64,000 nt of DNA from NCBI RefSeq assembly GCF_003014715.1, contig NZ_PYAV01000013.1, forward strand, positions 22,167 to 86,166, given 5' to 3'. This DNA comes from Salsuginibacillus halophilus (GTDB taxonomy: Bacteria; Bacillota; Bacilli; Bacillales; Marinococcaceae). Made by a program: the position numbers and the translations under genes. Shown here piece after piece: positions 26,353 through 36,734 of the stretch (position 1 is its first letter; the number at the start of each line of letters is the position of its first letter). A model generated the notes under the pieces. It was not told the DNA's origin, made no database searches, and saw only the letters and a list, made by a program, of their open reading frames with translations.

Positions 26353-29226
26353 ATGGGCATGGATCATATTCAAATTCAAGGCGCACGTTCACACAACTTA
26401 AAAGATATCGATATTTCGATTCCGCGAGAAAAGTTTGTTGTTTTTACAGGCTTGTCCGGTTCCGGGAAATCGTCACTCGCATTTGACACCATTTATGCAG
26501 AGGGGCAGCGGCGCTATGTTGAGTCATTGTCAGCTTATGCCCGGCAGTTTCTCGGTCAGATGGATAAGCCGGATGTCGATTCAATTGAAGGGTTGTCACC
26601 GGCAATTTCTATTGATCAAAAAACAACGAGCCGCAACCCGCGGTCAACCGTCGGTACAGTCACCGAGATTTATGACTATTTACGCTTACTTTACGCCCGG
26701 GTCGGCCGGCCGGTTTGCCCAAAGCATGGGATTGAAATTGAATCACAGACCGTTCAGCAAATGACAGACCAGCTGCTTGCTTATCCTGATCGAACAAAGA
26801 TGCAGCTGTTCGCGCCCGTTGTTTCCGGACGCAAAGGAACGCATGCAAAAGTGTTTGAGGACTTGAAGAAACAAGGTTTTGTCAGGTTGCGTGTAGATGG
26901 AGAGATGCGGGAAGTCTCAGAGAGCTTTGATTTAAATAAAAATAAAAAACATGATATCGACGTCGTTGTTGATCGGATTGCAATCAAAGAAGGTGTGGAA
27001 TCCCGGCTTACCGACTCGCTGGAAACGGCAGCAGAGCTTGGCGGTGGACATGTACATGTCGATATTATTGACGGTGAAGAACTGCATTTCAGTCAGCACC
27101 ATGCCTGTCCTCACTGTGGTTTTTCAGTGGGTGAGTTAGAGCCGCGCATGTTTTCTTTTAACAGTCCGTACGGCGCATGTCCAACATGTGACGGTTTAGG
27201 AAGCAAGCTGGAAGTTGATGAGGATCTAGTTATCCCCGATCCATCATTGACGTTAAAAGCGCATGCACTCGCCCCGTGGGAGCCGGGGAGTTCTACGTAT
27301 TATCCTCAGCTTCTTGCAGCTGCATGTGAGCACTTTGCCATTGATATGGATACCCCGGTGGAACAGCTTCCGCGTGAACAGCTGGACACATTATTACACG
27401 GTGCGCGCAAAGAACGGATTCATTTTCAGCACGTGCAGGAAAGCGGCCGGGTGAAAGAGCGCACGTTGTATTTTGAAGGGGTGATGAACAATGTACTCCG
27501 CCGGTACCGGGAGTCCTCCTCTGATTATGTCCGTGAAATGATGGAAGGCTATATGGCGCATGTGCCATGCCCGACCTGCAAAGGACACCGGCTGCGCGAA
27601 GCAAGCTTGGCTGTGAAAGTAGGGCATCATCATATCGGCGAAGTGACAGATATGTCGATTCAGCGTGCTGCTGACTTTTTTCAAGCGCTTGAGCTTACAG
27701 AAAAAGAGCAGCAAATTGGTCGTTTGATTTTGCGTGAAATTGATGAACGTTTAGGCTTTTTATTAAACGTTGGCTTAGAATATTTAACGCTCAGCCGGGC
27801 AGCAAGCACCCTTTCTGGTGGAGAAGCTCAACGGATCCGGCTTGCAACCCAGATCGGTTCTTCTTTAATGGGGGTTCTCTACATTTTAGATGAGCCATCT
27901 ATCGGGCTACACCAGCGGGATAACCACCGTTTGATCCAGACCTTAGAGCGAATGAGAGATCTTGGGAATACGCTCATTGTTGTAGAACATGATGAGGACA
28001 CAATGCTTGCGGCTGACCATATTGTTGATATAGGTCCAGGTGCTGGCCGCGACGGCGGTTGGATCACTTCAGAAGGTACCCCCGAAGAAGTGAAGGCTGA
28101 TGATACCTCACTTACTGGTCAATATTTAGCCGGTAAGAAGTATATCCCGCTGCCGCTGGAGCGCCGTGAACGAGACGAGCGTGCGCTTAAAATCCGCGGA
28201 GCTGAAGAAAATAACTTGGAAAAAACCAATGTAGAGTTTCCGCTTGGATTATTTCATGCGGTGACAGGTGTTTCAGGTTCAGGTAAGAGTACGCTAATTA
28301 ACGATATTTTATATAAATCACTTGCCCAAAAGCTTCATAAAGCAAAAGAAAAACCAGGTCGCCACCAAGCAATTGATGGTATTGAAGAGCTGGAAAAAGT
28401 CATAGATATTGATCAGTCCCCGATTGGTCGTACGCCGCGTTCAAACCCTGCGACTTACACCGGCGTATTTGATCCGATCCGTGAAGTATTCGCCATGACA
28501 AACGAAGCGAAAATTCGCGGTTATCCTAAGGGGCGCTTTAGTTTCAACGTGAAGGGTGGACGGTGTGAAGCATGTAAAGGTGACGGTATCATTAAGATTG
28601 AGATGCACTTTTTACCGGATGTTTACGTGCCGTGTGAAGAATGCGGCGGCAGACGATACAACCGGGAAACGCTGGAGATCACTTATAAAGGGAAAAGCAT
28701 TGCAGATGTACTTGAAATGACTGTTGATGAGGCGTTGGAGTTTTTCGAAAACATCCCGAAAATTAAGCGCCGCATTCAAACTTTGCAGGATGTAGGGCTC
28801 GGCTATATTAAGCTCGGTCAGCCGGCAACAACGCTTTCCGGAGGGGAAGCCCAGCGTGTGAAACTTGCTTCACAGCTCCACCGCCGTTCAACGGGACGCT
28901 CGCTTTATATTCTTGATGAACCGACAACTGGTCTGCACGTTGAAGATATCCGGCGCCTGTTAAATGTTTTGCAGCGGTTAGTGGAAAATGGTGACACAGT
29001 CCTTGTGATCGAACACAACCTGGATGTGATTAAAACCGTAGACTACGTTACAGACCTGGGTCCAGAAGGCGGTGACCGTGGCGGTGAGATTGTTGCTTCA
29101 GGAACGCCGGAAGAAGTCGCAGAAGTTAACGGCTCTTATACCGGTCAATATTTAAAACCGATTCTTGAACGTGAAAGAGCGCGTATGGCAGCGGATCTTA
29201 CTGAAGCTGAAACCACGCCGTCCTAA
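26353..29226 (+). CDS. uvrA: Excinuclease ABC subunit A
   Basis: UvrA is the damage-sensing ABC ATPase of excision repair. The 957 residues contain two ABC modules: [24 protein letters not shown], and two TLSGGEAQR signatures. Zinc modules use CPHCGFS with CPTC, and CEACKGDGI with CEECGG. The double start [10 protein letters not shown] is normal for Bacillus UvrA; GGGTGA lies 10 bases upstream, overlapping the uvrB stop. Both ATPase sites look intact. Co-transcribed with uvrB. Confidence 0.98.
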   Translation: MGMDHIQIQGARSHNLKDIDISIPREKFVVFTGLSGSGKSSLAFDTIYAEGQRRYVESLSAYARQFLGQMDKPDVDSIEGLSPAISIDQKTTSRNPRSTVGTVTEIYDYLRLLYARVGRPVCPKHGIEIESQTVQQMTDQLLAYPDRTKMQLFAPVVSGRKGTHAKVFEDLKKQGFVRLRVDGEMREVSESFDLNKNKKHDIDVVVDRIAIKEGVESRLTDSLETAAELGGGHVHVDIIDGEELHFSQHHACPHCGFSVGELEPRMFSFNSPYGACPTCDGLGSKLEVDEDLVIPDPSLTLKAHALAPWEPGSSTYYPQLLAAACEHFAIDMDTPVEQLPREQLDTLLHGARKERIHFQHVQESGRVKERTLYFEGVMNNVLRRYRESSSDYVREMMEGYMAHVPCPTCKGHRLREASLAVKVGHHHIGEVTDMSIQRAADFFQALELTEKEQQIGRLILREIDERLGFLLNVGLEYLTLSRAASTLSGGEAQRIRLATQIGSSLMGVLYILDEPSIGLHQRDNHRLIQTLERMRDLGNTLIVVEHDEDTMLAADHIVDIGPGAGRDGGWITSEGTPEEVKADDTSLTGQYLAGKKYIPLPLERRERDERALKIRGAEENNLEKTNVEFPLGLFHAVTGVSGSGKSTLINDILYKSLAQKLHKAKEKPGRHQAIDGIEELEKVIDIDQSPIGRTPRSNPATYTGVFDPIREVFAMTNEAKIRGYPKGRFSFNVKGGRCEACKGDGIIKIEMHFLPDVYVPCEECGGRRYNRETLEITYKGKSIADVLEMTVDEALEFFENIPKIKRRIQTLQDVGLGYIKLGQPATTLSGGEAQRVKLASQLHRRSTGRSLYILDEPTTGLHVEDIRRLLNVLQRLVENGDTVLVIEHNLDVIKTVDYVTDLGPEGGDRGGEIVASGTPEEVAEVNGSYTGQYLKPILERERARMAADLTEAETTPS

Positions 29227-29252
29227 GCAGGGTTAAGAGCGTTAACTTTTGG

Positions 29253-29278
29253 GAAAACAACCTATAGCATTCACCGTA
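29253..29278 (+). promoter_or_regulatory. Candidate ECF (sigma-W-like) promoter of yvlBCD
   Basis: GAAAAC (29253-29258), 16 bp and CGTA (29275-29278) resemble the ECF pattern TGAAAC-N16-CGTA. The B. subtilis yvl operon is known to be in the sigma-W envelope-stress regulon. Confidence 0.4.
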
Positions 29279-29311
29279 GTATCGTGAGAAAAGATGTTTA
29301 TGGAGGTGGCG

Positions 29312-30493
29312 ATGATGGAAGAAGAACGTCGCATGATTTTAAACATGATCCGGGATGGCAAAATTACAGCTGAAGAGGGAGAAAAGCTTTTAAAAGCGCT
29401 AGGGCAGGAAAGTGATGCGTCAGGCCCGCAGCCTTCAAAAGGAGAAAATGAAGAAACCGGCGTGACGGAAGCGACTTCTTCAAACCGGGAATTATCGACA
29501 GACGTGAACTGGGAACAAGCCAACCGCCGATTTGAAGAAGAAAAAGAAGCTTTTGGGCAAAGTAGTGATGGCGATCGGGGCTGGCAGGCAGGTGCCAAAT
29601 GGTTAAGTGACTTTGTAGATGATGTGATGCGAAAAGTAAAAGAGATGGATTTGGATTTCAATTTCGGTCAAGCTGAGCTTGTGCAGCACACGTTTCAACA
29701 TGCAAACGTCACCGAAGGTTCGATTGATATCGCAGTTGAGAATGGTTCGATTGAGGTCGTACCAGTCGATACTGGCAGCTTAAGTCTCGTCTGCGATGCC
29801 CACGTTTATCAGCGAAGCGCTGAAAAAGAGGCACGCAGCTTCTTCCTTGAAAACACCATTTTTGAGCAAGACGGTGAGCGACTCCGGTTTCATTCGAAAG
29901 CAAAGAATGTGAAGCTGCACGCGAAGCTTTATTTACCGGTAAAAAGTTATGAACAGTTTTATTTGTATACGTTAAATGGGCATTTAAAAGCAGACCGGCT
30001 GCAGGCTGCCTCGTTAAATATTAAAGCAGTCAACGGCAGTATCACCCTCACAGAACCGTCGGCTTCTGTCTGCTATGCTGAAACGGTTAATGGTCCAATC
30101 GAAATTGGTCATGCACGGCTAGAGCAGCTGGATGTACGAACGGTCAATGGGGCAATAACTACCAGTGGACGGCTGAATGATCTAGAAGCAGAAACGCTCC
30201 ACGGGGCACTTGATGTCTCGCTCCTTAATGTGCCAAGAGCACGGGCGAAACTGTCTGCAGCAACAGGGAATGTTGATGTGAAGGTTTCTGAGGAGCTCCG
30301 AATTAATGGCCACTTGCAAACGAATGTAGGTAATTATCACATTTCTCTACCGCTTGTGAACGTAACGAATGAAACGAAAAACTTTTGGCAGCGTACAGCA
30401 TCATTTACCGCGAACGAAAATCAAAGTGCGCCACTGTATTTAGAAGCAGAAACAAAGACGGGGATTATTTCGGTCAACCCATTACGCACTTAA
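29312..30493 (+). CDS. yvlB: DUF4097 protein YvlB
   Basis: This protein of 393 residues begins with a short helical domain (EEERRMILNMIRDGKITAEEGEKLLKALG) found at the N-terminus of YvlB. An acidic linker follows, then a beta-helix-like DUF4097 region (about 140-385) with repeated short strands such as LKADRLQAASLNIKAVNGSI. The function is unknown; in B. subtilis it belongs to an envelope-stress operon. The ATG at 29312 (or 29315) follows GGAGGTGG; the longer frame from 29294 has no ribosome site. It leads the yvlB-yvlC-yvlD cluster; yvlA is not present. Confidence 0.88.
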   Translation: MMEEERRMILNMIRDGKITAEEGEKLLKALGQESDASGPQPSKGENEETGVTEATSSNRELSTDVNWEQANRRFEEEKEAFGQSSDGDRGWQAGAKWLSDFVDDVMRKVKEMDLDFNFGQAELVQHTFQHANVTEGSIDIAVENGSIEVVPVDTGSLSLVCDAHVYQRSAEKEARSFFLENTIFEQDGERLRFHSKAKNVKLHAKLYLPVKSYEQFYLYTLNGHLKADRLQAASLNIKAVNGSITLTEPSASVCYAETVNGPIEIGHARLEQLDVRTVNGAITTSGRLNDLEAETLHGALDVSLLNVPRARAKLSAATGNVDVKVSEELRINGHLQTNVGNYHISLPLVNVTNETKNFWQRTASFTANENQSAPLYLEAETKTGIISVNPLRT

Positions 30494-30553
30494 GTAAAGA
30501 TGGAAGTAGATCTATTTAATTTGATTATGTTTTAGAAGGGCAGGTGTAGTGCG

Positions 30554-30763
30554 ATGTCAAGCAAACGATTAACAAGAACAGAAAGCGACCGCAAACTCGC
30601 TGGTGTATGCGGCGGGCTTGCACGGTATTTTGGAATTGATCCTACCATTGTGCGTGTCATTGCAGTTTTGGCGCTTGTATTAATTGCGAGTGCACCGGTG
30701 GTCATTTTAACGTATATTATTCTGGCTATAATTATGCCGAATGAATCGGACGTTGAAGTGTAA
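30554..30763 (+). CDS. yvlC: PspC-domain membrane protein YvlC
   Basis: This 69-residue protein has the PspC fold: a basic start (KRLTRTESDRKLAGVCGGLARYFGID) followed by one or two membrane helices (about 34-60). PspC proteins take part in phage-shock or membrane-stress responses. It lies 60 bp after yvlB and its TAA overlaps the ATG of yvlD (TAATG), so the two are translationally coupled. GGCAGGTG serves as ribosome site. Confidence 0.92.
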   Translation: MSSKRLTRTESDRKLAGVCGGLARYFGIDPTIVRVIAVLALVLIASAPVVILTYIILAIIMPNESDVEV

Positions 30764-31119
30764 TGGGCTGCTTGATTCACCTGCTCGTCAATACGGTTGT
30801 TTTAATGGTTGTAGCTGGTTTTTTTACAGGGTTTGATTTAGGGGGGTTTGGTGCAGCGATTGTCGCTGCTGTACTGCTTGGGCTTGCCAATGCGGTCGTT
30901 AAGCCAATCCTTGTTATTTTAACTTTGCCGATTACTGTCGTTACGCTTGGGTTATTTTTATTTGTGATTAACGCGTTAATCTTAATGGCTATTGCAAGTT
31001 TAATGGGAGATGCTTTCGTGATTGATGGCTTTGGCATGGCGCTTTTGGCGGCAGTGCTCATTTCTTTATTAAACTTGTTCATTCACTGGTTTATTGTCGA
31101 ACCGGTGCGGAGCACATAA
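30763..31119 (+). CDS. yvlD: YvlD-type four-helix membrane protein (phage holin 4 superfamily)
   Basis: These 118 residues form four hydrophobic helices with typical GLANAVVKPILVILTLPITVVTLG. The family is linked to the PspC/YvlC stress module; the exact job is unknown. It has no separate ribosome site beyond the end of yvlC, consistent with coupling through the TAATG overlap. It is the last gene of the cluster and is followed by a truncated repeat and a terminator. Confidence 0.9.
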   Translation: MGCLIHLLVNTVVLMVVAGFFTGFDLGGFGAAIVAAVLLGLANAVVKPILVILTLPITVVTLGLFLFVINALILMAIASLMGDAFVIDGFGMALLAAVLISLLNLFIHWFIVEPVRST

Positions 31120-31158
31120 GTTAAGTGTGTGAAGAAAACCACACTGCAACGCCGCGCT

Positions 31159-31306
31159 CTGAAGGCAACCCCTCGGGAAAGCGTCCGTCGGTAGTGTTGG
31201 TTACGTTCATGATTCGGTTTTTATCTTTTTAATAAGGTAGCCCCCGGATCTCGGAACAGTAATCTGGGCGTGTATTTTAGGTTTTGCATTTTGTCTGCAG
31301 TCTGCA
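31159..31306 (+). repeat. Dispersed terminator-associated repeat, partial copy (R7)
   Basis: It contains TGAAGGCAACCCCTCGGGAA, GTTACGTTCATGATTCGG, TTTTTATC and a right end GTTTTGCATTTTGTCTGCAG that matches the 50.2 kb copy. It is flanked by CTGCAACGCCGCGCTCTGAA (31144-31163) and CTGCAGCACCGCGAGCTGAA (31302-31321), 16 of 20 identical. It lies within the 318-bp yvlD-hprK gap. Confidence 0.7.
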
Positions 31307-31340
31307 GCACCGCGAGCTGAATAGCTTGCGGTGCTTTTTA
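31306..31340 (+). terminator. Terminator after yvlD and repeat R7
   Basis: AGCACCGCGAGC-TGAATA-GCTTGCGGTGCT has 12 paired positions with one G-U, followed by TTTTT. Confidence 0.88.
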
Positions 31341-31437
31341 AATAGTTATCGGTGAGTAGGGGCGATTTCAACGCTAATGTGAAACGTGATACAATAGGTT
31401 CGATATTTGAACGGAAGAAAAGGTAGGAGGTTACAAT

Positions 31438-32373
31438 ATGCCGAAGGTGACAGCCCAAGATTTAATTGATCGTTTTTCACTTCAAGTCATCAGTGGTGAA
31501 GAAGGCAGTGCCCGTGTCATTTCAACAAGTGATATTTCACGACCGGGGATGGAAATGGCCGGTTTCTTTACATATTATCCTGCCAAACGTTTGCAGCTGC
31601 TCGGACGGACAGAGCTTTCTTTTTTTGAAACGCTATCCTTGCCGGAACGACGTGATCGCATGGAAAAACTTTGTACGTATGATACACCTGGGATTATTAT
31701 ATCCCGCGGCTTGGAAGCACCGCCGGAATTGATAGATGCTTCCGAAAAAGTCGGTGTGCCGATTATGCGCTCTGATATTACAACGACACGTCTCAGCAGT
31801 CAGCTTACAAATTTTTTGGAGGCGCAGCTCGCAAAATCGACCGCGATTCACGGTGTACTTGTTGATATTTACGGGATCGGTGTATTGTTAACCGGGGCAA
31901 GTGGTGTAGGTAAAAGCGAGACGGCGCTTGATTTAGTCCGGCGCGGCCACCGGCTTGTCGCTGATGATTCTGTTGATATCCGGCAGGAGCATGGGAATAC
32001 CCTTGTCGGTCGGGCACCGGAATTAATTCAGCACCTCCTCGAGATTCGTGGGCTGGGCATTATTGATGTCATGACGCTATTTGGTGCAGGAGCCGTGCGC
32101 CCGTTTAAGCGTGTAGCCTTAAATATTGATTTAGAACTTTGGGATGAAGGCAAATCGTACGATCGTTTAGGTATTGATGAAGATACGATTCAAGTCATTG
32201 ATACGATGATTCCGAAATATACCATTCCTGTCCGTCCGGGCCGGAACTTGGCGGTTATTGTTGAAGTTGCAGCGATGAACTTCCGTTTAAAGCGGATGGG
32301 GATTAATGCAGCCCAGGAATTTTCGGATCGGTTAACTGATGTGATTGATGAAAGTGATAAAGAAGATTATTAA
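31438..32373 (+). CDS. hprK: HPr kinase/phosphorylase
   Basis: This bifunctional enzyme phosphorylates or dephosphorylates HPr on Ser46, controlling carbon catabolite repression through CcpA. The 311 residues have an N-terminal regulatory domain (about 1-130) and a catalytic domain with P-loop GASGVGKSE and the signature [20 protein letters not shown]. The ATG follows AGGAGG by 8 bases. It heads the conserved hprK-lgt-yvoD-ppaX-yvoF group. Confidence 0.98.
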   Translation: MPKVTAQDLIDRFSLQVISGEEGSARVISTSDISRPGMEMAGFFTYYPAKRLQLLGRTELSFFETLSLPERRDRMEKLCTYDTPGIIISRGLEAPPELIDASEKVGVPIMRSDITTTRLSSQLTNFLEAQLAKSTAIHGVLVDIYGIGVLLTGASGVGKSETALDLVRRGHRLVADDSVDIRQEHGNTLVGRAPELIQHLLEIRGLGIIDVMTLFGAGAVRPFKRVALNIDLELWDEGKSYDRLGIDEDTIQVIDTMIPKYTIPVRPGRNLAVIVEVAAMNFRLKRMGINAAQEFSDRLTDVIDESDKEDY

Positions 32374-32426
32374 TTGAAGATGTAGATTGAAAAAGGGTAC
32401 ATCTTATGAAAATTGAGGTGAATTGT

Positions 32427-33284
32427 ATGATAATGAATCAAGCACAGCCGATTGATCCGGTTTTGTTTGAACTTGGGCCGCTGTCTGTCCATTGGTACGG
32501 CGTCATCATTATGCTTGGTGCCTTTTTAGGTTATCTTCTTGCTACACGCGAGGCAAAAAAACGCGGGTTACCGGAGGATGTATTTGCAGATTTACTACTA
32601 TTTGCCGTGCCGATCTCTATTGTTAGTGCGCGCTTGTACTACGTTATTTTTCAATGGGAGCACTTCGCCAATGACCCAGGCCGCATCATCGCTGTTTGGG
32701 AAGGCGGTTTGGCCATTCACGGGGCATTGATTGGTGCGGTATTAACCGCGGTTGTTTATGCGCGTGTAAAAGGTCTTTCTTTTTGGAAGATCGCCGATGT
32801 TGCTGCCCCGAGTATTCTGCTTGGGCAGGCGATCGGCCGCTGGGGAAATTTTATGAACCAAGAAGCACATGGAGGGCCGGTGAGCCGGGAGTTTTTAGAA
32901 GGTTTAATGCTGCCGGAGTTTATTATTCAGCAAATGTATATTGATGGCACGTATTATCATCCAACCTTTTTGTATGAATCGTTGTGGAGTTTATTAGGTG
33001 TAGCGGTTTTATTATATTTACGCCGGGTGAACCTGCATCGGGGTGAAATGTTCCTTACGTATGTCATTTGGTACTCCTTTGGCCGTTTCTTTATTGAGGG
33101 ATTGCGGACAGATAGTTTAATGATCGGGGATACCGTTCGCGTAGCACAGCTTATTTCTATTCTCTTAATTGCCGGTGCGGTTGCGCTCATCATTTATCGA
33201 CGCAAAACGGGACTGGCTTCAGCGCGGTATTTGGATGAAGAGCCTAAATCTCGCGGGAAGCAGCAAAATAAAAAGAAAAAGTAA
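32427..33284 (+). CDS. lgt: Prolipoprotein diacylglyceryl transferase
   Basis: Lgt attaches diacylglycerol to the lipobox Cys of exported lipoproteins, several of which are encoded in this window. From the ATG at 32427 (after GAGGTGA) it has 285 residues; an in-frame ATG at 32406 lies before that ribosome site and is rejected. About seven membrane segments and the Lgt signature [14 protein letters not shown] are seen, plus the conserved His in AIHGALIGA. The C-terminus is basic (KQQNKKKK). Confidence 0.97.
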   Translation: MIMNQAQPIDPVLFELGPLSVHWYGVIIMLGAFLGYLLATREAKKRGLPEDVFADLLLFAVPISIVSARLYYVIFQWEHFANDPGRIIAVWEGGLAIHGALIGAVLTAVVYARVKGLSFWKIADVAAPSILLGQAIGRWGNFMNQEAHGGPVSREFLEGLMLPEFIIQQMYIDGTYYHPTFLYESLWSLLGVAVLLYLRRVNLHRGEMFLTYVIWYSFGRFFIEGLRTDSLMIGDTVRVAQLISILLIAGAVALIIYRRKTGLASARYLDEEPKSRGKQQNKKKK

Positions 33285-33301
33285 CTTTGATGATTCAACT
33301 A

Positions 33302-33345
33302 GCGAACGCCCCGTCAGGTTTTGTAAGTAAACAGGGGGCGTTCTG
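33302..33345 (+). terminator. Probable terminator after lgt
   Basis: GAACGCCCC and GGGGCGTTC pair across a 22-base loop with only a short T-run. It may be a weak or read-through terminator, since yvoD follows in the same direction. Confidence 0.55.
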
Positions 33346-33385
33346 TTATATATTTGACCTGTCATGAAAGGAAAGGCGAGCGTGT

Positions 33386-34342
33386 ATGCAGACGTTGAAA
33401 CAAGGCCTTCTCGTCGGGTTGAAAACGACGTGGATGCTTGCAAAAATTATTTTTCCGATTACGTTAATTGTGACGGTGCTTGGGTACACACCGGCGCTTG
33501 ACTGGCTCGCAGAACAGCTAGCTCCGCTTATGTCATGGATCGGCCTGCCAGGGGAGGCGGCGATTCCCCTTGTACTCGGAAATGTGTTGAACTTATACGC
33601 TGCGATTGGAGCAATTTTATCGCTCGATTTAACGATTAAAGAAGTATTTATTTTAGCAGTGATGCTCTCATTTTCTCATAACTTGTTTGTTGAATCGGCA
33701 ATAGCTGTTAAGCTCGGCTTGCGTATTTCAGTGGTGCTTGCTGTACGGATCGGTTTGGCTGTTTTTTCTGCTTTTATGATTCACTGGTTTTGGCAGGGAG
33801 GAAGCGAGCCGGCAGAGTACGGGCTTGCAGCAGGCGCACAGCAGCCGGAAGTCTCCGGCTGGGGCGGTGTTGTACTTGAAGGTTTAACAAGTGCTGCTGT
33901 CGGCGTGTTTCAAATCGGGCTTGTTGTCATTCCCATCATGATTTTTATTCAAGTGATGAAAGATATGAACTGGCTTGACCGGTTTTCAAATGGGATGGCG
34001 CCGCTCACCCGTGTGCTTGGGATTGAGAAGAACACATCGACGACACTCGCATCTGGTCTTTTGTTCGGCTTAGCCTTTGGCGCAGGGGTTATGATTCAAG
34101 AAGCAAAAGAGAAAAATGTGAAAAAGAAAGATCTTTATCTTGTTTTTATCTTTTTGGTAGCATGTCACGCTGTAATAGAGGATACGTTAATTTTTATTCC
34201 GCTTGGGATTCCTGTCTTACCGCTTTTAATCATTAGGTTAGTAACAGCGGTGCTTTTAACGATGCTAATTGCCTACATTTGGAATCGGTTGGAGAAGGAT
34301 GAAGCGTCTAACACTGAACAGGAGGCGACTTATGGATATTAA
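33386..34342 (+). CDS. yvoD: Nucleoside recognition (Gate) domain membrane protein YvoD
   Basis: These 318 residues have about eight hydrophobic segments and two Gate-like halves (about 10-140 and 165-300). Family members are membrane proteins of uncertain function, and the name nucleoside recognition is historical. The position between lgt and ppaX is that of B. subtilis yvoD. The ATG follows GGAAAGGCGAG. Its 3' end overlaps the ppaX start by 11 bp, so translation is probably coupled. Confidence 0.88.
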   Translation: MQTLKQGLLVGLKTTWMLAKIIFPITLIVTVLGYTPALDWLAEQLAPLMSWIGLPGEAAIPLVLGNVLNLYAAIGAILSLDLTIKEVFILAVMLSFSHNLFVESAIAVKLGLRISVVLAVRIGLAVFSAFMIHWFWQGGSEPAEYGLAAGAQQPEVSGWGGVVLEGLTSAAVGVFQIGLVVIPIMIFIQVMKDMNWLDRFSNGMAPLTRVLGIEKNTSTTLASGLLFGLAFGAGVMIQEAKEKNVKKKDLYLVFIFLVACHAVIEDTLIFIPLGIPVLPLLIIRLVTAVLLTMLIAYIWNRLEKDEASNTEQEATYGY

Positions 34343-34979
34343 TACAATTTTATTTGATTTAGATGGAACTTTAATTAACACGAACGAATTGATCATTTCT
34401 TCATTTGATCATACGCTGCATACGTTTGGTTATACAGGTTATGCACGTGAGGATATTATTCCGTTTATCGGCCCGCCGCTTGATGAAACGTTTAAAAGCA
34501 TTAGTCCCGAACGGGCAGAAGAGATGGTTGAAGCATACCGAAAGCATAATGTGCTGCATCACGATGATTTAATCGAGGAGTATGAAGGGGTGCGAGAAAC
34601 GATAGAAGCCCTTGCAGAACAAGGATTTAAGCTTGCCATTGTAACGACAAAACGAGTAACGACTGCGCATATGGGGTTAAGAGCTGCTGGTTTAGACCGT
34701 TATTTTTCCACCGTTATCACGTATAACGATGTGGACCAGGTGAAACCAAATCCAGAGCCGCTTCACAAAGCAATGGAAGAACTCGAAGCTATGCCTGAAC
34801 AAACATTAATGGTTGGCGACAGCCATCACGATGTGCTTGGCGGAAAAAATGCCGGTGTGAAAACAGCAGGGGTTGCCTGGTCGATTAAAGGACGTGATGC
34901 ACTTCAGGCGTATGAACCGGATGTGATGCTTGAAAAAATGCCGGATCTTTTAGAAGTGGTTAAGGACGGCCGGGCATGA
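34332..34979 (+). CDS. ppaX: Pyrophosphatase PpaX (HAD family)
   Basis: PpaX hydrolyses the pyrophosphate made when HPrK/P dephosphorylates P-Ser-HPr, pulling that reaction forward. The 215 residues show HAD motif I DLDGTLINTNE (Asp9, Asp11), motif II TTKR, motif III with KPNPEP, and motif IV VGDSHHDVLGG. The ATG at 34332 follows GGAGG; the longer frame from 34269 runs inside yvoD and is rejected. The operon with hprK supports the specific role over a general phosphatase such as Gph. Confidence 0.94.
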   Translation: MDINTILFDLDGTLINTNELIISSFDHTLHTFGYTGYAREDIIPFIGPPLDETFKSISPERAEEMVEAYRKHNVLHHDDLIEEYEGVRETIEALAEQGFKLAIVTTKRVTTAHMGLRAAGLDRYFSTVITYNDVDQVKPNPEPLHKAMEELEAMPEQTLMVGDSHHDVLGGKNAGVKTAGVAWSIKGRDALQAYEPDVMLEKMPDLLEVVKDGRA

Positions 34980-35473
34980 GACGAACAACCCGGTACCCTG
35001 TAGAAGGTGCAAATTCGCTTTGGCACGTGTACCGGACCGTTCCATTTTGGAAAGTAGCAAAAAACTTTGTTGTTATTCAAATGGCACGTTACACACCCTT
35101 TCTCCCCATGAAAAACTGGCTGTATCGCACGTTTTTAAGGATGGAGGTCGGAAAGGAATCGGCGTTTGCGCTTATGGTAATGCTTGATGTGATGTTTCCG
35201 GAAAAAATCAGTGTCGGTCGAAATAGTATTATCGGCTACAACACAACCATCCTTGCTCACGAGTATTTAATTGAAGAATACCGGCTCGGCGATGTTGAGA
35301 TTGGCAGCCGGGTGATGATTGGTGCGAACACAACCATTCTTCCAGGTGTGAAGATTGGCGATGGCGCTGTTGTGGCTGCAGGGACGCTCGTACACAGGGA
35401 TGTAGCTCCAGGTGCTTTTGTTGGAGGTAATCCAATGACTGTTATTAAGCCTGGAGAATCAACCGATGATTAA
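34976..35473 (+). CDS. yvoF: Hexapeptide-repeat acetyltransferase YvoF
   Basis: This 165-residue member of the left-handed beta-helix acyltransferases has IGYNTTILAHEYLIEEYRLG, IGSRVMIGANTTILPGVKIG and GAVVAAGTLVHRDVAPG, typical hexapeptide turns. The substrate is unknown. The ATG overlaps the ppaX stop (ATGA). Its stop codon overlaps that of the convergent cax gene. Confidence 0.9.
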   Translation: MRRTTRYPVEGANSLWHVYRTVPFWKVAKNFVVIQMARYTPFLPMKNWLYRTFLRMEVGKESAFALMVMLDVMFPEKISVGRNSIIGYNTTILAHEYLIEEYRLGDVEIGSRVMIGANTTILPGVKIGDGAVVAAGTLVHRDVAPGAFVGGNPMTVIKPGESTDD

Positions 35474-36522
35474 AGGAAGTAAAAGCCGGTGGCAAGAATC
35501 GCGTAGGCAGCGAGCAGCATAGCGCCTTCAAACCAATTCGTATCGCCATCCATCGTAACGACAATCGAGAGCAAAACGGCGAGTACCATCGCTATAAGTT
35601 CCGGCATCGTAAATACGAGCGGCATATGGTTGTTAAATGCAAGGGATAGTAAGACAAGTACCGGCACAACAAACATGGCAATTTGAATGGACGAACCAAC
35701 AGCAATTTCCACAGAAGCATTTAGTTTGCTCCGGTAGGCAAGGTAAATGGCAGAAGCGTGCTCGGCTGCGTTTCCGACAATGGCTATAACAATGACACCA
35801 AGAAACAACTCACTCCAGCCGAAACTTTCTCCTACCGCCTCAAATGTACGGACAAGTTTTTCGCTCATGTAAGCAACACCGACCGTTGCGCTTAGTAAAA
35901 TGAGAAACGATCTACCTTTTGTCCATTCAGGTGTTTCTTCTTCATCTGTACCATTGTCCTGTCCAGGATAAACACTATGGTGTGTAACGAGCCGGAAGAT
36001 TAAGCCGGAAATATATAAAATCATTAAAATGACGGCGACAAACACACTTAAAGTCATCGCTTCACCTGCGCTCGTCTGGCTGGCAAAGATATGCGGGAAG
36101 ACAAATGCTGTTACAATCCCAAGCATTAACATGCCACCATTATGGCGGGCGTCGTGTTCATTAAATGACTGTCGTTTCTTTTTTATCCCGCCAACTAAAA
36201 ATGAAAAACCACATACGAGAAGCAGGTTGCCAAGCACAGCCCCAGTCATAGATGCAAGGACGATGGACGTGTAGCCGGCATAAAGCGCAAAAATTGAAAT
36301 GATAAGTTCTGCAGCATTGCCGAATGTAGCATTTAAAAGCCCGCCGATTCGTTCTCCAGCATGAATGGCAATGCTTTCGGTAGCCCGCCCCATATATGCA
36401 GCAAGACCAACGATCGTTAAGGCATACACAATAAACATCCATGTTTCATTAACGCGGAACCAGTCGCCGGCTGTACCAAGTGGAAGACCGATAATTGCTA
36501 AGAGAAAAAAGATGCGTTTCAT
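35470..36522 (-). CDS. Calcium/proton (or cation/proton) antiporter, CaCA/Cax family
   Basis: These 350 residues have about eleven membrane helices and the two CaCA alpha-repeats, each with GNAAE: TFGNAAELIISIFAL and VGNAAEHASAIYLAYRSKLNASVEIAVGSS. This is the microbial Cax/ChaA type that exports Ca2+ (possibly Na+ or K+) in exchange for protons. GGAGAG precedes the ATG at 36522. It is convergent with yvoF with no space between, so neither gene has its own terminator there. It could contribute to salt or alkali tolerance, which is inference. Confidence 0.93.
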   Translation of the reverse strand: MKRIFFLLAIIGLPLGTAGDWFRVNETWMFIVYALTIVGLAAYMGRATESIAIHAGERIGGLLNATFGNAAELIISIFALYAGYTSIVLASMTGAVLGNLLLVCGFSFLVGGIKKKRQSFNEHDARHNGGMLMLGIVTAFVFPHIFASQTSAGEAMTLSVFVAVILMILYISGLIFRLVTHHSVYPGQDNGTDEEETPEWTKGRSFLILLSATVGVAYMSEKLVRTFEAVGESFGWSELFLGVIVIAIVGNAAEHASAIYLAYRSKLNASVEIAVGSSIQIAMFVVPVLVLLSLAFNNHMPLVFTMPELIAMVLAVLLSIVVTMDGDTNWFEGAMLLAAYAILATGFYFL

Positions 36523-36734
36523 GGGCTACTCTCCTTCGTCAATCTCCGCAGTAGTGTTTGCACCTCTTAAGAGCTTCATGCGCAAAGTAAGAAAAGGGAC
36601 AGTTTAAATTGACGGAGAGCCTCCGGAGATGTAAACTAACGAATATATTACTTTATCTCATTATCACATTAGCGAACTAAAGGATGGCGTAAAATAGATT
36701 AAATCCAACGGGTTGATTAAAGGAGCGTTAAGTG

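Noticed and set aside
36523..36734. T-box or other attenuator before hisZ
   Set aside because: No AGGGTGGNACCGCG-like T-box sequence and no terminator/antiterminator pair was seen.
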